Counted from the stretch's first letter, positions 26,424 to 36,600 are shown. The stretch is DNA of 64,000 nt from Corynebacterium propinquum DSM 44285 (GCF_000375525.1 NZ_AQXC01000008.1:62001-126000); one strand, 5' to 3'. Notes: generated by a model from the letters alone, not told the origin. Program-made: numbers and translations.

Positions 26424-28472
26424 ATGGTGAACCTGGAAGTGCTTGACGACGACCAGCGTGCCGCAGCCACAGCTCCACGAGGACCGGTTGCGATCATCGC
26501 CGGTGCCGGGACTGGAAAAACCCGCACCATCACCTATCGCATCGCACATCTGATTGACCAGGGATTCGCTACCACCAACAGCGTGTTAGCACTGACCTAT
26601 ACTTCCCGTGCAGCCGGTGAGATGCGGGACCGCCTGGCCAGCATGAATATCGGCGGAGTGCAGGCAATGACTTTCCACGCCGCGGCGCTGCGCCAACTCC
26701 GCTATTTTTGGCCGCAAATTGCTGGGGATCTGAAGTGGAAAATTCTCGACAGTGCATTTCCGGTGGTAGCCCGCGCCGCCCGCTCTGTGACGAATACCCC
26801 GAGCAAAGACACTATTCGCGATTTGCTCAATGAGATCGAATGGGCAAAATCAAGCTTGCTCGGCGCCGACGGCTATGCCGCATACGTCGATAGCATTTCC
26901 CGTACTCCACCCCTGCCAGCGGAACAAGTCGCGGAAGTTTATCGTCGCTATGAGCAGCTGAAAACCAGCGACGAAGGCATGCACCTGGATTTTTCCGACC
27001 TCTTGTTGCATGTCGCTGGTGCCATGGAAAACGCTCCGGCGGTGGCAGAGGAATTTCGGGAACGCTACCGCACATTCGTCGTTGACGAGTACCAGGACGT
27101 CACGCCCCTGCAGCAGCGTGTGTTGGAAGGCTGGCTGGGAGACCGTGATGACCTCACCGTTGTCGGTGATGCAAACCAGACGATTTATTCGTTCACCGGA
27201 GCAACCCCGCAGTATTTGCTGGACTTCCCGCGTCATTTCGACAACGCGCACGTCGTCAAGCTGCAGCGCGACTACCGCTCGACCCCACAGGTTACGGGTC
27301 TGGCGAACCAGGTCATCGGTGCCGCGCAAGGTCGCATCGCGGGTACGCGCTTGGAACTGCAGGGTATGCGTGAACCGGGGCCGGAGCCGACGTTTCAGGA
27401 ATATGAATCCGACCCGGTGGAAGCCCGTGAGATCGCTGGGCACATCCTCACTTTGATGGAACAAGGCGTTCCGGCCAAAGAAATTGCCGTGCTCTACCGC
27501 ATTAATGCGCAATCCGCAGTGCTGGAACAAGCGCTTGCCGACGCCGGTATCGCCTACCAGGTTCGCGGCGGCGCCAGCTTTTTCGATAACCGAGTCATCC
27601 TGGATGCCATACAGCAGTTGATTCGGGCGAACCTGAAACCTAATTTGCCGCCGGATCCAGTCGCGATTACCCGCGCTGCCTTGGCCCCGCTGGGCTATTC
27701 TGCCCAAGAACCCGATGGCGCCCAGGAACGAGAGCGCTGGCAACTGTTGCGGGCATTGGTGGATCTTGTCGAAGAGATTGTGCAGATGCGCGATACCGAT
27801 TCTTTGGAAGTCGTCCTGGGGGAGCTGCGGCGCCGTGCTGCGGATAAACAGCCGCCGACCGTCGATAGCGTGACGTTGGTGACCTTGCACGCTGCCAAGG
27901 GTCTGGAATGGGACGCGGTCTTTTTGGCGGGCCTGACTGAAGGATTGTTGCCTTTTCGTTACGCGATTGACGCCGGTGACGAGCAGATCGAAGAAGAACG
28001 GCGCCTGTTTTATGTCGGCATCACGCGTGCCCGGAAGCACCTGGCGTTGTCGTGGGCACCGGCCCGGCAAGAAGGTGGGCGGGCTAGCCGTAAGCGCACG
28101 AGGTTTCTTGACGGGCTCGTCGCGGCATCCCAGGCTGAAGAACCATCTGCGGCGCGAGTGCGGAAGACGAAAAAATGCCGGGTGTGTAAACAACCGCTGA
28201 CTACCCCCGGCGAGAAAGTCGTCGGCAGGCACACTGAGTGTGAATCTCCCGGAAATGAGGAATTATTCGTGCAACTACGCGGCTGGCGGGCACGAGTAGC
28301 CAAAGAGGAACAGGTTCCTGCGTACATCATTTTTTCCGATGCCACCCTGCAAGCCGTCAGCGAAGCACTACCGACGACGGTGGATGAACTCTACGCCATC
28401 AGTGGAATAGGTCGGAAGAAAGCCCAGCTGTTTGGCCAGGATTTATTGGATATCGTCCGCCAGTATGCATAA
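26424..28472 (+). CDS. uvrD2: UvrD2-type superfamily I DNA helicase with HRDC domain
   Basis: 682 aa. Motor motifs: IAGAGTGKTRT (Walker A, residues about 25-35), VVDEYQDVTPLQ (motif II), VTLHAAKGLEWDAVFLAGL (motif V) and RRLFYVGITRARKHLALSW (motif VI). After the motor comes a cysteine cluster, KKCRVCKQPLTT...GRHTEC (residues about 583-608), and a C-terminal HRDC domain with the hairpin-like GIGRKKAQLFG (residues about 661-671). This architecture is specific to actinobacterial UvrD2. It follows cglK by 10 nt. Its 3' end overlaps the convergent Rv3196-like gene by 74 nt. Confidence 0.93.
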   Translation: MVNLEVLDDDQRAAATAPRGPVAIIAGAGTGKTRTITYRIAHLIDQGFATTNSVLALTYTSRAAGEMRDRLASMNIGGVQAMTFHAAALRQLRYFWPQIAGDLKWKILDSAFPVVARAARSVTNTPSKDTIRDLLNEIEWAKSSLLGADGYAAYVDSISRTPPLPAEQVAEVYRRYEQLKTSDEGMHLDFSDLLLHVAGAMENAPAVAEEFRERYRTFVVDEYQDVTPLQQRVLEGWLGDRDDLTVVGDANQTIYSFTGATPQYLLDFPRHFDNAHVVKLQRDYRSTPQVTGLANQVIGAAQGRIAGTRLELQGMREPGPEPTFQEYESDPVEAREIAGHILTLMEQGVPAKEIAVLYRINAQSAVLEQALADAGIAYQVRGGASFFDNRVILDAIQQLIRANLKPNLPPDPVAITRAALAPLGYSAQEPDGAQERERWQLLRALVDLVEEIVQMRDTDSLEVVLGELRRRAADKQPPTVDSVTLVTLHAAKGLEWDAVFLAGLTEGLLPFRYAIDAGDEQIEEERRLFYVGITRARKHLALSWAPARQEGGRASRKRTRFLDGLVAASQAEEPSAARVRKTKKCRVCKQPLTTPGEKVVGRHTECESPGNEELFVQLRGWRARVAKEEQVPAYIIFSDATLQAVSEALPTTVDELYAISGIGRKKAQLFGQDLLDIVRQYA

Positions 28473-29331
28473 AGCACTCCGGGCACCGCGGGTGGTTATC
28501 GATGATGCGCTGCTGTGGGCGGGCATAAGGATCTAATTCGTAGAGCTGGCCCGGGTGCAGCCGGTGCGGTAGGGCACCAGGCGGCGGGCTCAGCCCGTAG
28601 AGCGTTTCCAATACCACGATGACCTGCGCGATGGCGAGATGCGCCGCTGCGGTAGGGAAGTGGTGTCCTGCCTGTGAGGGTTGTGTGGTGCCTTGGCGTA
28701 AGCCTTGTGCCGCGGCATGCCACGTGGGATCCCGGTCCGTGCGATGCAATTCCATGCACAGCGGGCACGGACCCACACCGTCGACATGAATGGGGCCGAC
28801 CACGCTGGTGGCATCGATGAGTGATACGGGAATCCAGGTGCGAGCTAGCGATAACAACATCGGCGAAAGGCCCGTGGTATCTGCGAGCTTATCCACGATG
28901 ACCAACGGGATATTGTTGTCTTTCGCATTTTGCATGCTGAGGTAGGTTTCTTCTGGTTCGCCCGGAAGCGGAGATCGGACCAGAAAATTGGCCTCGGCCA
29001 GGCTATTGCGCACCATTGTTGCCAGCGGGCTGGTTCCGAATACTATGACGGGCTTGGGCGCTGCCGATCGGATAATGCCGTAGGCCAGCAAGTCATCAAA
29101 TAAGCTATGTGCTGCGGATTGGCTAAGGTCCGCGTAGCGGGACGCCATGGAAAAATCCTCGCGGCTAAAAACGCGAGGAAGTTGGTGCAGGCCCGCTGCG
29201 AATGCATCGGGCCGTGCGGTTTCGATGATGCCTACACGGGTGGAATCAACACCGAATTGCAGGCAGTGTTCGTCTCGTTGGACAACGCGCACACCAGGTG
29301 CGAAATAAAACCGGTGTTGCTCGCCTCCCAT
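28399..29331 (-). CDS. Rv3196-like conserved protein with two CxxC pairs
   Basis: 310 aa. The segment GPCPLCMELHRTDRDPTW (residues about 189-206) and a second pair CPEC near residue 284 suggest a structural zinc. The overall pattern resembles the cyclodehydratase-like / leader-binding E1 fold seen in Rv3196 and in some peptide-modifying enzymes, but no ThiF nucleotide-binding residues can be assigned. Function is unknown. The gene lies between uvrD2 and the Rv3195-like gene, as in mycobacteria. The only ribosome-binding candidate is a run of ten G at 29338-29347, six bases before the ATG. Confidence 0.7.
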   Translation of the reverse strand: MGGEQHRFYFAPGVRVVQRDEHCLQFGVDSTRVGIIETARPDAFAAGLHQLPRVFSREDFSMASRYADLSQSAAHSLFDDLLAYGIIRSAAPKPVIVFGTSPLATMVRNSLAEANFLVRSPLPGEPEETYLSMQNAKDNNIPLVIVDKLADTTGLSPMLLSLARTWIPVSLIDATSVVGPIHVDGVGPCPLCMELHRTDRDPTWHAAAQGLRQGTTQPSQAGHHFPTAAAHLAIAQVIVVLETLYGLSPPPGALPHRLHPGQLYELDPYARPQQRIIDNHPRCPECFMHTGGRYPINPGQTAGLSSDLFH

Positions 29332-29337
29332 ACAAAT

Positions 29338-29347
29338 CCCCCCCCCC
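29338..29347 (-). repeat. G10 homopolymer at the ribosome-binding position
   Basis: Ten consecutive C on the plus strand, G on the coding strand, end six bases before the ATG at 29331. It is the longest single-base run I noticed in the window and is prone to slippage. Confidence 0.8.
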
Positions 29348-29396
29348 GAGAGTTTGTGCGGCGTAATTTAGACCATATTCAGATTAACGCGAGCTG

Positions 29397-30797
29397 CTAA
29401 CGCTCGTCATCAGAATCACCTGAGTCGTGCGAATCGGCGTCGGTACCAGTGTTCTCACTGCCGCCTTCACCACCGGCCTCACCGTTGCCCTCACTGCGCA
29501 GCATTTCTTCCAGTTTGGCGAACTCCGCCTCAAATTCCTGGTCACCGCTTTCATCCAGCAAACCATCGATAAAGGCAGCTGGGTTATCCAGGTGCTCAGG
29601 TTGCGGCAAAAAGTCCGGGTGCTCCCATACTGAATCACGCCGATCCACGCCGACCGCAACGGTAGAGCGGCGCCACAACTCGGCAGCGTCACTCACCCGT
29701 GGTGCGCTGAGCTCAATGCCGACGACCTTTTCGAAGGCTTGTTCCGCAGAACCACCGGAGGCCCGACGACGTCGCCACGCTTCTGCCATGGCCTGGGTGG
29801 ATGGAATGCGATCCTGCAAGGCTTCACCAACGACGAATTCCACCCAGCCTTCGATCAACGCCAGCAAGGTTTCTAAGCGAGCCACCGCAGCGGTATTCCG
29901 CGAGGTAATCCGTGGCGAGAGATCCATACCCTGCAAATTCTGCATGGCATCCTGAATTGATTGGGGATCCCCAGATTCAAGGTTGAGGTCGCGAGCGGCT
30001 TCTTCAATATGACTGGTGCCAATGACCAAACCGACCGCATATTCTTCTACCGATGAGACCAAACGCTCACTCAACCACGGCACGTGCTTAAACAGGCGTT
30101 GGCGCGCGACTTCCCGGGCAGCGATATAGACCAGTACCTCTTGGCCTTTCACGTTGAGATCGCGGGCGATGGACTGGATATTGTGCGGCAGCACGGCCGT
30201 GGTGCCGCTGGGGGCCACCGGCAAGCCGAAGTCCGAACCAGTCAGAGCCTGTTTTGCCAGGTCACCTAATGCGTGGCCCAATTGCATGCCAAAGTTCATG
30301 CCAGAAAGTTGGCTCATCATATTCGACATTGGGCCCATCATCTGCCGGGCTTCTTCCGGCATGGATTCCAGTTGGGCTTCGTTCATGTGTTTCGCTACGG
30401 GATCAACAAAGCGCTTCCACATCGGAATCGTCTGCTGCAGCCAATCCTCTGCGTTCCAGGCAGCGATGCGGTTGTTGGCCGTCGGCAAGTCAGTGGCGTC
30501 GTCTAACCAGAGTTCTGCCAGCCGGGCTGCTTCTTCCACCGCGGTGGTGTCTTGGGTGGAAATCTTCGATGCAGATTTGATCTGCTGGCCGGCAATACGC
30601 TTGGCCATGTCGTAATTAACGGGGGAGTCGTCGTTGCTGTTATTCATCGACGAACCCATGCCAGACAGCATCTGGCCGAATTGGTTCAGCATATCGCCGA
30701 GGCCGCCGGGACCACCGCCACGGCCGTTGGGGTTCCGGTCATCGTCGTCATCACCGTTGCCACTAGTGGGAAAGGAAAATCCGAATCCGTTAGTCAT
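29397..30797 (-). CDS. Rv3195-like protein (DUF2342/TIGR03624 zinc-dependent metalloprotease-like family)
   Basis: 466 aa, soluble, with a Gly/Asp-rich N-terminus and an acidic Glu/Gly/Ser/Asp C-terminal tail. The core motifs ARQRLFKHVPWLSERL, ETLLALIEGWVEFVV and VGIELSAPRVSDAAELWR match the family annotated as zinc-dependent metalloprotease or F420 biosynthesis-associated. No HExxH is visible. In homologues as I remember them a His occurs in the position read here as Arg (VARQRLF) and after EGWV, so catalytic activity is doubtful. It is next to the Rv3196-like gene, with only 65 nt between. Confidence 0.72.
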   Translation of the reverse strand: MTNGFGFSFPTSGNGDDDDDRNPNGRGGGPGGLGDMLNQFGQMLSGMGSSMNNSNDDSPVNYDMAKRIAGQQIKSASKISTQDTTAVEEAARLAELWLDDATDLPTANNRIAAWNAEDWLQQTIPMWKRFVDPVAKHMNEAQLESMPEEARQMMGPMSNMMSQLSGMNFGMQLGHALGDLAKQALTGSDFGLPVAPSGTTAVLPHNIQSIARDLNVKGQEVLVYIAAREVARQRLFKHVPWLSERLVSSVEEYAVGLVIGTSHIEEAARDLNLESGDPQSIQDAMQNLQGMDLSPRITSRNTAAVARLETLLALIEGWVEFVVGEALQDRIPSTQAMAEAWRRRRASGGSAEQAFEKVVGIELSAPRVSDAAELWRRSTVAVGVDRRDSVWEHPDFLPQPEHLDNPAAFIDGLLDESGDQEFEAEFAKLEEMLRSEGNGEAGGEGGSENTGTDADSHDSGDSDDER

Positions 30798-30874
30798 GTC
30801 TCCAACCTACAGAACATGGTGGCGCGTGTGCTTGCGTCAGGCGCGGAAAAGCACAACGCTGTGAGCGAACAGGG

Positions 30875-30880
30875 TAGTCT
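30875..30880 (+). promoter_or_regulatory. -10 box (TAGTCT), leaderless promoter of the PDZ protease
   Basis: TAGTCT ends 7 nt before the GTG start at 30888. GAGGG touches the start codon and is too close to serve as a normal ribosome-binding site. Confidence 0.4.
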
Positions 30881-30887
30881 TTGAGGG

Positions 30888-32024
30888 GTGAATGACGCTG
30901 TAGATTCCCGCACGGAGAACACTCCCCGAACGGGCAACGCCGGCAAGAAGAAAACACCGCGCGTAAGCCAGGTCGCGCTTGGTGCCATCCCCGTCGTGAT
31001 TGTGGGCGGATTGGTCAGCATGGATCATATTCCCGGTACCAATGTCTCTCTGGCCGTGCCGTATGCCGCTGAGGGCAAGGGGCCGACGTTTAATACCTTG
31101 AGCGATGTCAGTGGCACACCTGTTGTCGACGTCGACGCCGGCGAGCAGTATGAGGTGGATGAAAACCCCGCCGGAAACCTCAATATGACGACTGTCTCTG
31201 TGCGCACAAACATGACGGTGGTGCAGGCGTTCGGGCGTTGGATCGGCTCGGATGACACTATTGTTCCGATTGAAAAGATTTATCCGCCGGGTACGGATCG
31301 TGAGCAATTCCAGGAACAAAACCAAGCAGCGTTTACGGCATCGGAGGACGCTGCGACCGTGGCCGCGATGAATTACCTGGATATTCCGACACGTACTGCG
31401 ATTGCCCAGGTGCTCGATATTTCTGCTGGCAGCGAGCAGCTTGCCGACGGCGATGTGCTCGTGAAAGTCGATGGCCGTGACGTGACTGCACCCGAGGATG
31501 TGCAAAGCGCGGTGCGTTCGCATCAGCCGGGTGAGACGATCCGTCTGGAGTTCGAGCGCGACGGCGAGAAGCACGATGAAGATATCGAATTGCTGGAAAA
31601 CCCTCATGCAGCAGGCGAAGCACTGTTGGGGATTACTATGACTTCAGTGCCGGATGCGGAAATCGATGTGACGTATAACCTGCAGGATGTTGGTGGGCCG
31701 TCGGCGGGCATGATTTTTTCCTTAGCTGTCATCGATAAACTCAGCGAAGGCGATCTCACCGGCGGAAAGTTTGTCGCGGGCACGGGAACTATTGCCGCGA
31801 ACGCGCAGGTGGGGCCCATTGGCGGAATCGCCCACAAGGTGGCGAAATCGCATGAAGTTGGTGCGGAACTGTTTTTGGCGCCCGCGGAAAATTGTGCGGA
31901 AGCCACCAGTGTGGACCATGGCGATATGGTCATCGCGAAGGTCAATACCCTGGACGACGCCATCGCTGCGATGGAGGCTTTTGCCCAGGGCAAGGATGTC
32001 GAAACCTGTGCGGTTGAGCTCTAG
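30888..32024 (+). CDS. YlbL-type membrane PDZ / Lon-like serine protease
   Basis: 378 aa. An N-terminal membrane segment (residues about 29-47), an extracytoplasmic PDZ domain (about residues 165-235, around GSEQLADGDVLVKVDGRDV) and a Lon-type proteolytic domain. The Ser/Lys dyad is visible: GGPSAGMIFSLAVID (Ser about residue 272) and GPIGGIAHKVAKS (Lys about residue 317). Rv3194c is the mycobacterial counterpart in the same gene order. It probably cleaves membrane or exported proteins. The GTG start appears leaderless. A stem-loop shared with the convergent lipoprotein gene covers its stop. Confidence 0.85.
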   Translation: MNDAVDSRTENTPRTGNAGKKKTPRVSQVALGAIPVVIVGGLVSMDHIPGTNVSLAVPYAAEGKGPTFNTLSDVSGTPVVDVDAGEQYEVDENPAGNLNMTTVSVRTNMTVVQAFGRWIGSDDTIVPIEKIYPPGTDREQFQEQNQAAFTASEDAATVAAMNYLDIPTRTAIAQVLDISAGSEQLADGDVLVKVDGRDVTAPEDVQSAVRSHQPGETIRLEFERDGEKHDEDIELLENPHAAGEALLGITMTSVPDAEIDVTYNLQDVGGPSAGMIFSLAVIDKLSEGDLTGGKFVAGTGTIAANAQVGPIGGIAHKVAKSHEVGAELFLAPAENCAEATSVDHGDMVIAKVNTLDDAIAAMEAFAQGKDVETCAVEL

Positions 32025-32051
32025 TTAGCTCATGTCGAGCTGTGGCTAACT
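32023..32051. terminator. Bidirectional hairpin between convergent genes
   Basis: AGTTAGC (32023-32029) pairs with GCTAACT (32045-32051), loop 15 nt. It overlaps both stop codons. No T run. Confidence 0.4.
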
Positions 32052-32777
32052 CACCAGGCCTAGCTCTTTAATCTTCTGTTCTGGTTCTTCGGCATCAGCC
32101 GAGATCATATGCTGCATGACCAGGCCGGACTCGGTGTTCACCACCGTGATGATCGCGGTGGATCCCAAAGAAGACCAACCCACGACGCGCTCGCCGGAAT
32201 CGTCCACGACTTGCGAGGTACGTAGTTCGGTTAACGTCTGCAGTGTGGACACTGCCTTGGATTTCGATTCGGTGAATTGGAACTGCCCGACGGATCCGGT
32301 GCAGTTGTAATAGCTTTGCATGCCGACGGCTTCGCAGGAGTCGAATTCTTCGAATAGCGAGCGCGGAACCAGGTCACCAAAAATCTCGTAGGCGTTTTCT
32401 ACTGATTCCGGCAGCTCAGCGGAGTTGTTAGCTTGGGTTGACCGCGCCGACGTCGTAGTCGGGGTTGCCGATTTGTCTGCGGCAACTCCTGCACTGGTTG
32501 CGGCTGAACTGGCGTCGCCAGAGGCGCTGGTGGTGGCACTAGTAGAAGAAGCACCGGTGGTTGTGCTGCTTGCCGACGTGCTGCTGCTGGTGGTGGTTTC
32601 GCTACTGGAAGCACTGCTGGTCGACGTTGCCGTCGTGGTAGAAGTACCTGGTTGCGCCGATTTATCGGTGCTGCCCTCATCAGAAGCGCACGCTACGAGT
32701 ACTAGTGGTAGGGCTGCGGTGGCAGCTAGGGTGGCGGCTCGTGTGGTGAACGTGCGAGCAGAAAACATGGCGGACAC
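32046..32777 (-). CDS. Putative lipoprotein with long Ser/Thr linker
   Basis: 243 aa if started at GTG 32777, which has GGGAG 5 nt upstream; ATG 32798 and ATG 32768 are alternatives. The signal sequence ends in the lipobox LVAC (followed by ASDEGS). About 95 residues of almost pure Ser, Thr and Ala follow, probably a cell-wall-spanning stalk. The C-terminal domain (about 110 aa) contains SLFEEFDSCEAVGMQSYYNC, with a likely disulfide, and VTVVNTESGLVMQHMISAD-like beta strands. I do not recognise the family. It faces the PDZ protease gene. Confidence 0.7.
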   Translation of the reverse strand: MSAMFSARTFTTRAATLAATAALPLVLVACASDEGSTDKSAQPGTSTTTATSTSSASSSETTTSSSTSASSTTTGASSTSATTSASGDASSAATSAGVAADKSATPTTTSARSTQANNSAELPESVENAYEIFGDLVPRSLFEEFDSCEAVGMQSYYNCTGSVGQFQFTESKSKAVSTLQTLTELRTSQVVDDSGERVVGWSSLGSTAIITVVNTESGLVMQHMISADAEEPEQKIKELGLVS

Positions 32778-32830
32778 GAAAACTCCCGGGTTCGGCAAAG
32801 TTTCAACCTTTTGTTGAGACTATTGAGACT

Positions 32831-33478
32831 CTAGAGTACGTCATAGCAGTTCTGGTCGAGCCCATGCCGCAATGCAGCAATAACTCCTGGAGCAATTCCT
32901 GGGCCACCGCGCAGCTGGATATCATCTTCGGCGAATGGGCCGGCGTCGGCAAGCTCTTTTTCGGTAGGGCGCAGTTGCAATAAGGTTTGTTCGATACCTT
33001 CTGGTTCTGCGGTATGCGCAGTGTCCGAATGAACAGTGCCAGCACTTCCATCATCGGAGTCGTCGGCAAGCAAGTCGTCGACAACTAGAGCAGAATCATT
33101 GGTGGCGGCAAAATCGTGCCGAATCACGCCCGAGAACAAACGCGCAGGCCGCGGGGAAGAATCCCGTGAATCTGCGGTGTCTTTGAACTTGATTTCTTGG
33201 GCTAAAACCGCACCGACGACATTGTCCGGCCAGATAACCCGCGAGACATAGTCGGCAAGGTGCTCGGAGCCTGGCTCGATATTGCTAGGCAGATCGTCTT
33301 GGACAACGAGGGTTAGCGGAGAATCGTCGTCGACATCCACGGCATGCTGGGCCAATAACTGGGTTGGTACCAACGCAAACAGGGTCGGTGGGCAATCCCA
33401 GCCCTCGGGGTGAATGAAGTCGACGGCTTCCATCATCGCGCGATTGAGCATTGGCTGGGTTATCTGCTGCTTATTCAT
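32831..33478 (-). CDS. PPA1309 family protein
   Basis: 215 aa soluble protein. The N-terminus (MLNRAMMEAVDFIHPEGWD) and the sequence PTLFALVPTQLL, with VSRVIWPDNVVGAV and the basic-site HDFAATN further on, fit the actinobacterial PPA1309 family, found next to UPF0182 genes. Function is unknown. An acidic insert (DDLLADDSDD, residues about 135-150) carries one copy of the CGTCGGCAAG word on the opposite strand, and this gene has three copies in all, the highest density in the window. AAGGA precedes the ATG. Confidence 0.72.
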   Translation of the reverse strand: MNKQQITQPMLNRAMMEAVDFIHPEGWDCPPTLFALVPTQLLAQHAVDVDDDSPLTLVVQDDLPSNIEPGSEHLADYVSRVIWPDNVVGAVLAQEIKFKDTADSRDSSPRPARLFSGVIRHDFAATNDSALVVDDLLADDSDDGSAGTVHSDTAHTAEPEGIEQTLLQLRPTEKELADAGPFAEDDIQLRGGPGIAPGVIAALRHGLDQNCYDVL

Positions 33479-33601
33479 CAGAAATCAATCCTTGTGGTTC
33501 GATGCGGTTTGATCGGCTGGTTCTTTTGTTTCGGCCTACTATTGCCTAAGCTAGATCACTATAACGCTTTCCATTTTTCGATAATTTTAAAGGAGTTGGA
33601 C

Positions 33602-36600
33602 TTGGCTGGCAGCCTTAACCAACCGTCAACTAATCTGCGTAAGCCGCCGCGCATCTTGTCGTGGTTCGTGGGCATTATCGTGGTGCTCTTCGCGTTCGGC
33701 CCGCTCGCGGTGTCACTGTATACCGACTGGCAGTGGTTTGGTGAGGTTGATTTCCGCGGGGTGTACACGACCGCGATCATCACCCGCATCATTTTGTTTT
33801 TTGCCTTCGGTATTATCGCTGGGCTTGTGACCTTCCTGGTCGGTTGGCTCACGTGGAAAAACCGTCCGAGCGATGTCTCAATGGCAGATATGAACTCGCC
33901 GGTGTATCAGTACCGCGATTCTATTGCCGCGACGATGCGCAAGTTCCTCTACGGCGCACCGATCGTCATTGCGATTGCAGCAGGATTCATGGGCCAGGCC
34001 TACTGGCGCACCGTCCTGCTGTTTTTGAATGGCGGTGATTTTGGCCGTGAAGATGCAGAATTTGGTATGGATCTAGGCTTTTATGCCTTTAACTTACCGC
34101 TGCTGAATATTCTGGTGTCCTCGCTGAGTGTGCTGCTGATCGTCAGCTTCTTGGTGTCGCTGGTGGGCTCCTACATTTTGGGTGGTATCCGCGTTGGCAG
34201 CCAGGCGGCAGGCGTGAAGGGATCGGTATCGAAGCCCGCACGTATTCAGCTGGCCGTCATTGCGGGTCTGTGGATGTTGGTCCAGGTTGCTAGCTATTTC
34301 TTGGATCGCTACACGATTTTGTTCAACCAGCACGATATTTTCGCTGGTGCATCGTTTACCAACCTGCATGCGGATTTGCCAGCCAAAATCATTTTGATCG
34401 TGGTTTCTGCGTTGGTGGCGGTGGCATTTTTCATGGCTATCGTGATCAAGGATCTGCGCATCCCGGGGCTGGCTGTGGTGCTGATGCTGGTGACCTCCAT
34501 CGCTGTCGGTACCGCGTGGCCGATGTTGATGGAGCAGTTCTCCGTGCAGCCGAACCGCGCGTTGAAAGAAGCGCAGTCGATTGAACGCAATATCGATGCC
34601 ACCCGCTTCGCCTACAACATCGACGAAACCAACGTGGAGTATGAGACCAACTGGGGCGCGGGGGACGTTTCTGACGACGACGTCGCTGCGGATGAAAACA
34701 CGATTTCCAACCTTCGTTTGCTGGATCCAGACATTCTGGCACCAACCTTTACCCAGCAACAGCAGTTGCGTAACTTCTACGGTTTCCCGGATGTGCTGTC
34801 CATGGACCGCTATGAGATCGACGGCGAACAACGCGATTTCGTCGTGGCTGCTCGTGAGCTGGATCCTAATGCACTGCGGGAAAACCAGCGTTCCTGGATC
34901 AACCGCCACACGGTGTATACCCATGGCAACGGTTTTGTTGCGGCACAGGCTAACACCATTAACGAGGCTGCAGAATCCGCTGGTTCTACCCGTGGTGGTT
35001 TCCCGGTATATACGGTTTCTGACTTGCAGACCTTGGCTTCCCGGGCTGAGGACGAAGATGCCGAAGAACTCGGCATCAAGGTGGATCAGCCGCGTGTGTA
35101 CTACGGTCCTGTGATTGCTTCGGCCGACGATGGGCTGGATTATGCGATTGTCGGCAGCAACGGCAATGACGTGGAATATGACACTGATAATTCGTCGTAT
35201 ACCTATACCGGCGAAGGTGGAGTTGGCATTGGGAACTGGTTCTCTCGTGCGATCTATGCCGCGAAATACCAGGAGATGAACTTCCTGCTCTCGGATCGCG
35301 TTGGTGCGGAATCGAAGATTTTGTATGACCGTGACCCGCGTGCCCGCGTCGAAAAGGTCGCCCCGTGGTTGACTACTGATTCCCACACCTACCCGGCGGT
35401 GATTGACGGCAAGATCAAATGGATTGTAGATGGGTACACCACCCTGGATGCGATGCCATATAGCACGGAAATGTCGTTGTCGCAGGCTACTCGCGACGCG
35501 CTGAACCCAGAGGGCACGGAGCAGCGCCTGATTAATGATCGCATTGGCTATATCCGGAACTCGGTGAAAGCCACCGTGGATGCTTACGACGGCACCGTGG
35601 AGCTCTATGAGTTTGATACGGAGGATCCAGTACTGGATGCGTGGCGCGGGGTATTCCCGGACACCGTGAAGGATGAATCCGAGATTTCTGACGAGTTGCG
35701 TTCGCACTTCCGCTACCCAGAGGACATTTTCAAGGTGCAGCGTAACCTGCTGGCCCGCTACCACGTGGATGACCCAGGGGTGTACTTCTCCAACGACGCC
35801 TTCTGGTCGGTTCCACTGGACCCAACCCAGCCGGAATCCCAAGAATTGCCGCAGCCTCCGTATTACGTGATGGCCGCGGACCCAGAAAACCCGGACAAGT
35901 CCAGCTTCCAGATGGTGACGCCATTCCGTGGTCTGGAGCGTGAATTCCTCTCGGCACATATGACGGTAACGTCTGATCCGGATAACTACGGTGACATCAC
36001 CGTGCGGGTGCTGCCGACGAACACGCAGACACAGGGTCCGCGCCAGGCGCAGGATGCGATGATGTCGTCTGACCAGGTCGCGCGTGACCGCGGTCTGTGG
36101 GAGCGCACCAACGAGCTGTACAACGGTAACCTGCTAACTTTGCCGGTCGGCGGCGGTGAGATTCTTTACTTGGAGCCGATTTACGCAGAGCGTAAGGACC
36201 AGGACTCGGCCTTCCCGAAGTTGCTGCGTGTTCTGGTTTCGTACAAGGGCCGCATTGGTTATGCGCCAACCATCGGTGAGGCACTGGAGCAGGTAGGCAT
36301 TGACTCCCAGGCAGCGCAGGATATTGATCTGGTCGACGGCGATGGTGCTGCCTCGAGCGACGACGGCGATGCAGATTCGGCAGATAGGGCGGAGTCTTCT
36401 GCTTCTGGTTCGGATGATGATGCCGACAGTGGCCGTGATTCTTCTGGGCGTTCCGGCCCAACTCCGCCGGCGAGTGGTGACGGCGTCGGTGCCATTAACG
36501 ATGCGCTCCGGGAGTTAGAGAAAGCACGTGATGGTTCCTTCGAGGAATACGGACGCGCACTGGATCGATTGGATCGGGCGGTAGAAAACTACCAGTCGCA

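Noticed and set aside
26850..28232. 460-codon antisense frame in uvrD2
   Set aside because: It lies entirely within a well-supported helicase gene and shows no domain.
34094..35959. 621-codon open frame antisense to the UPF0182 gene
   Set aside because: It mirrors the codon bias of the strongly supported sense gene and has His/Arg/Val-rich shadow composition and no known motif.
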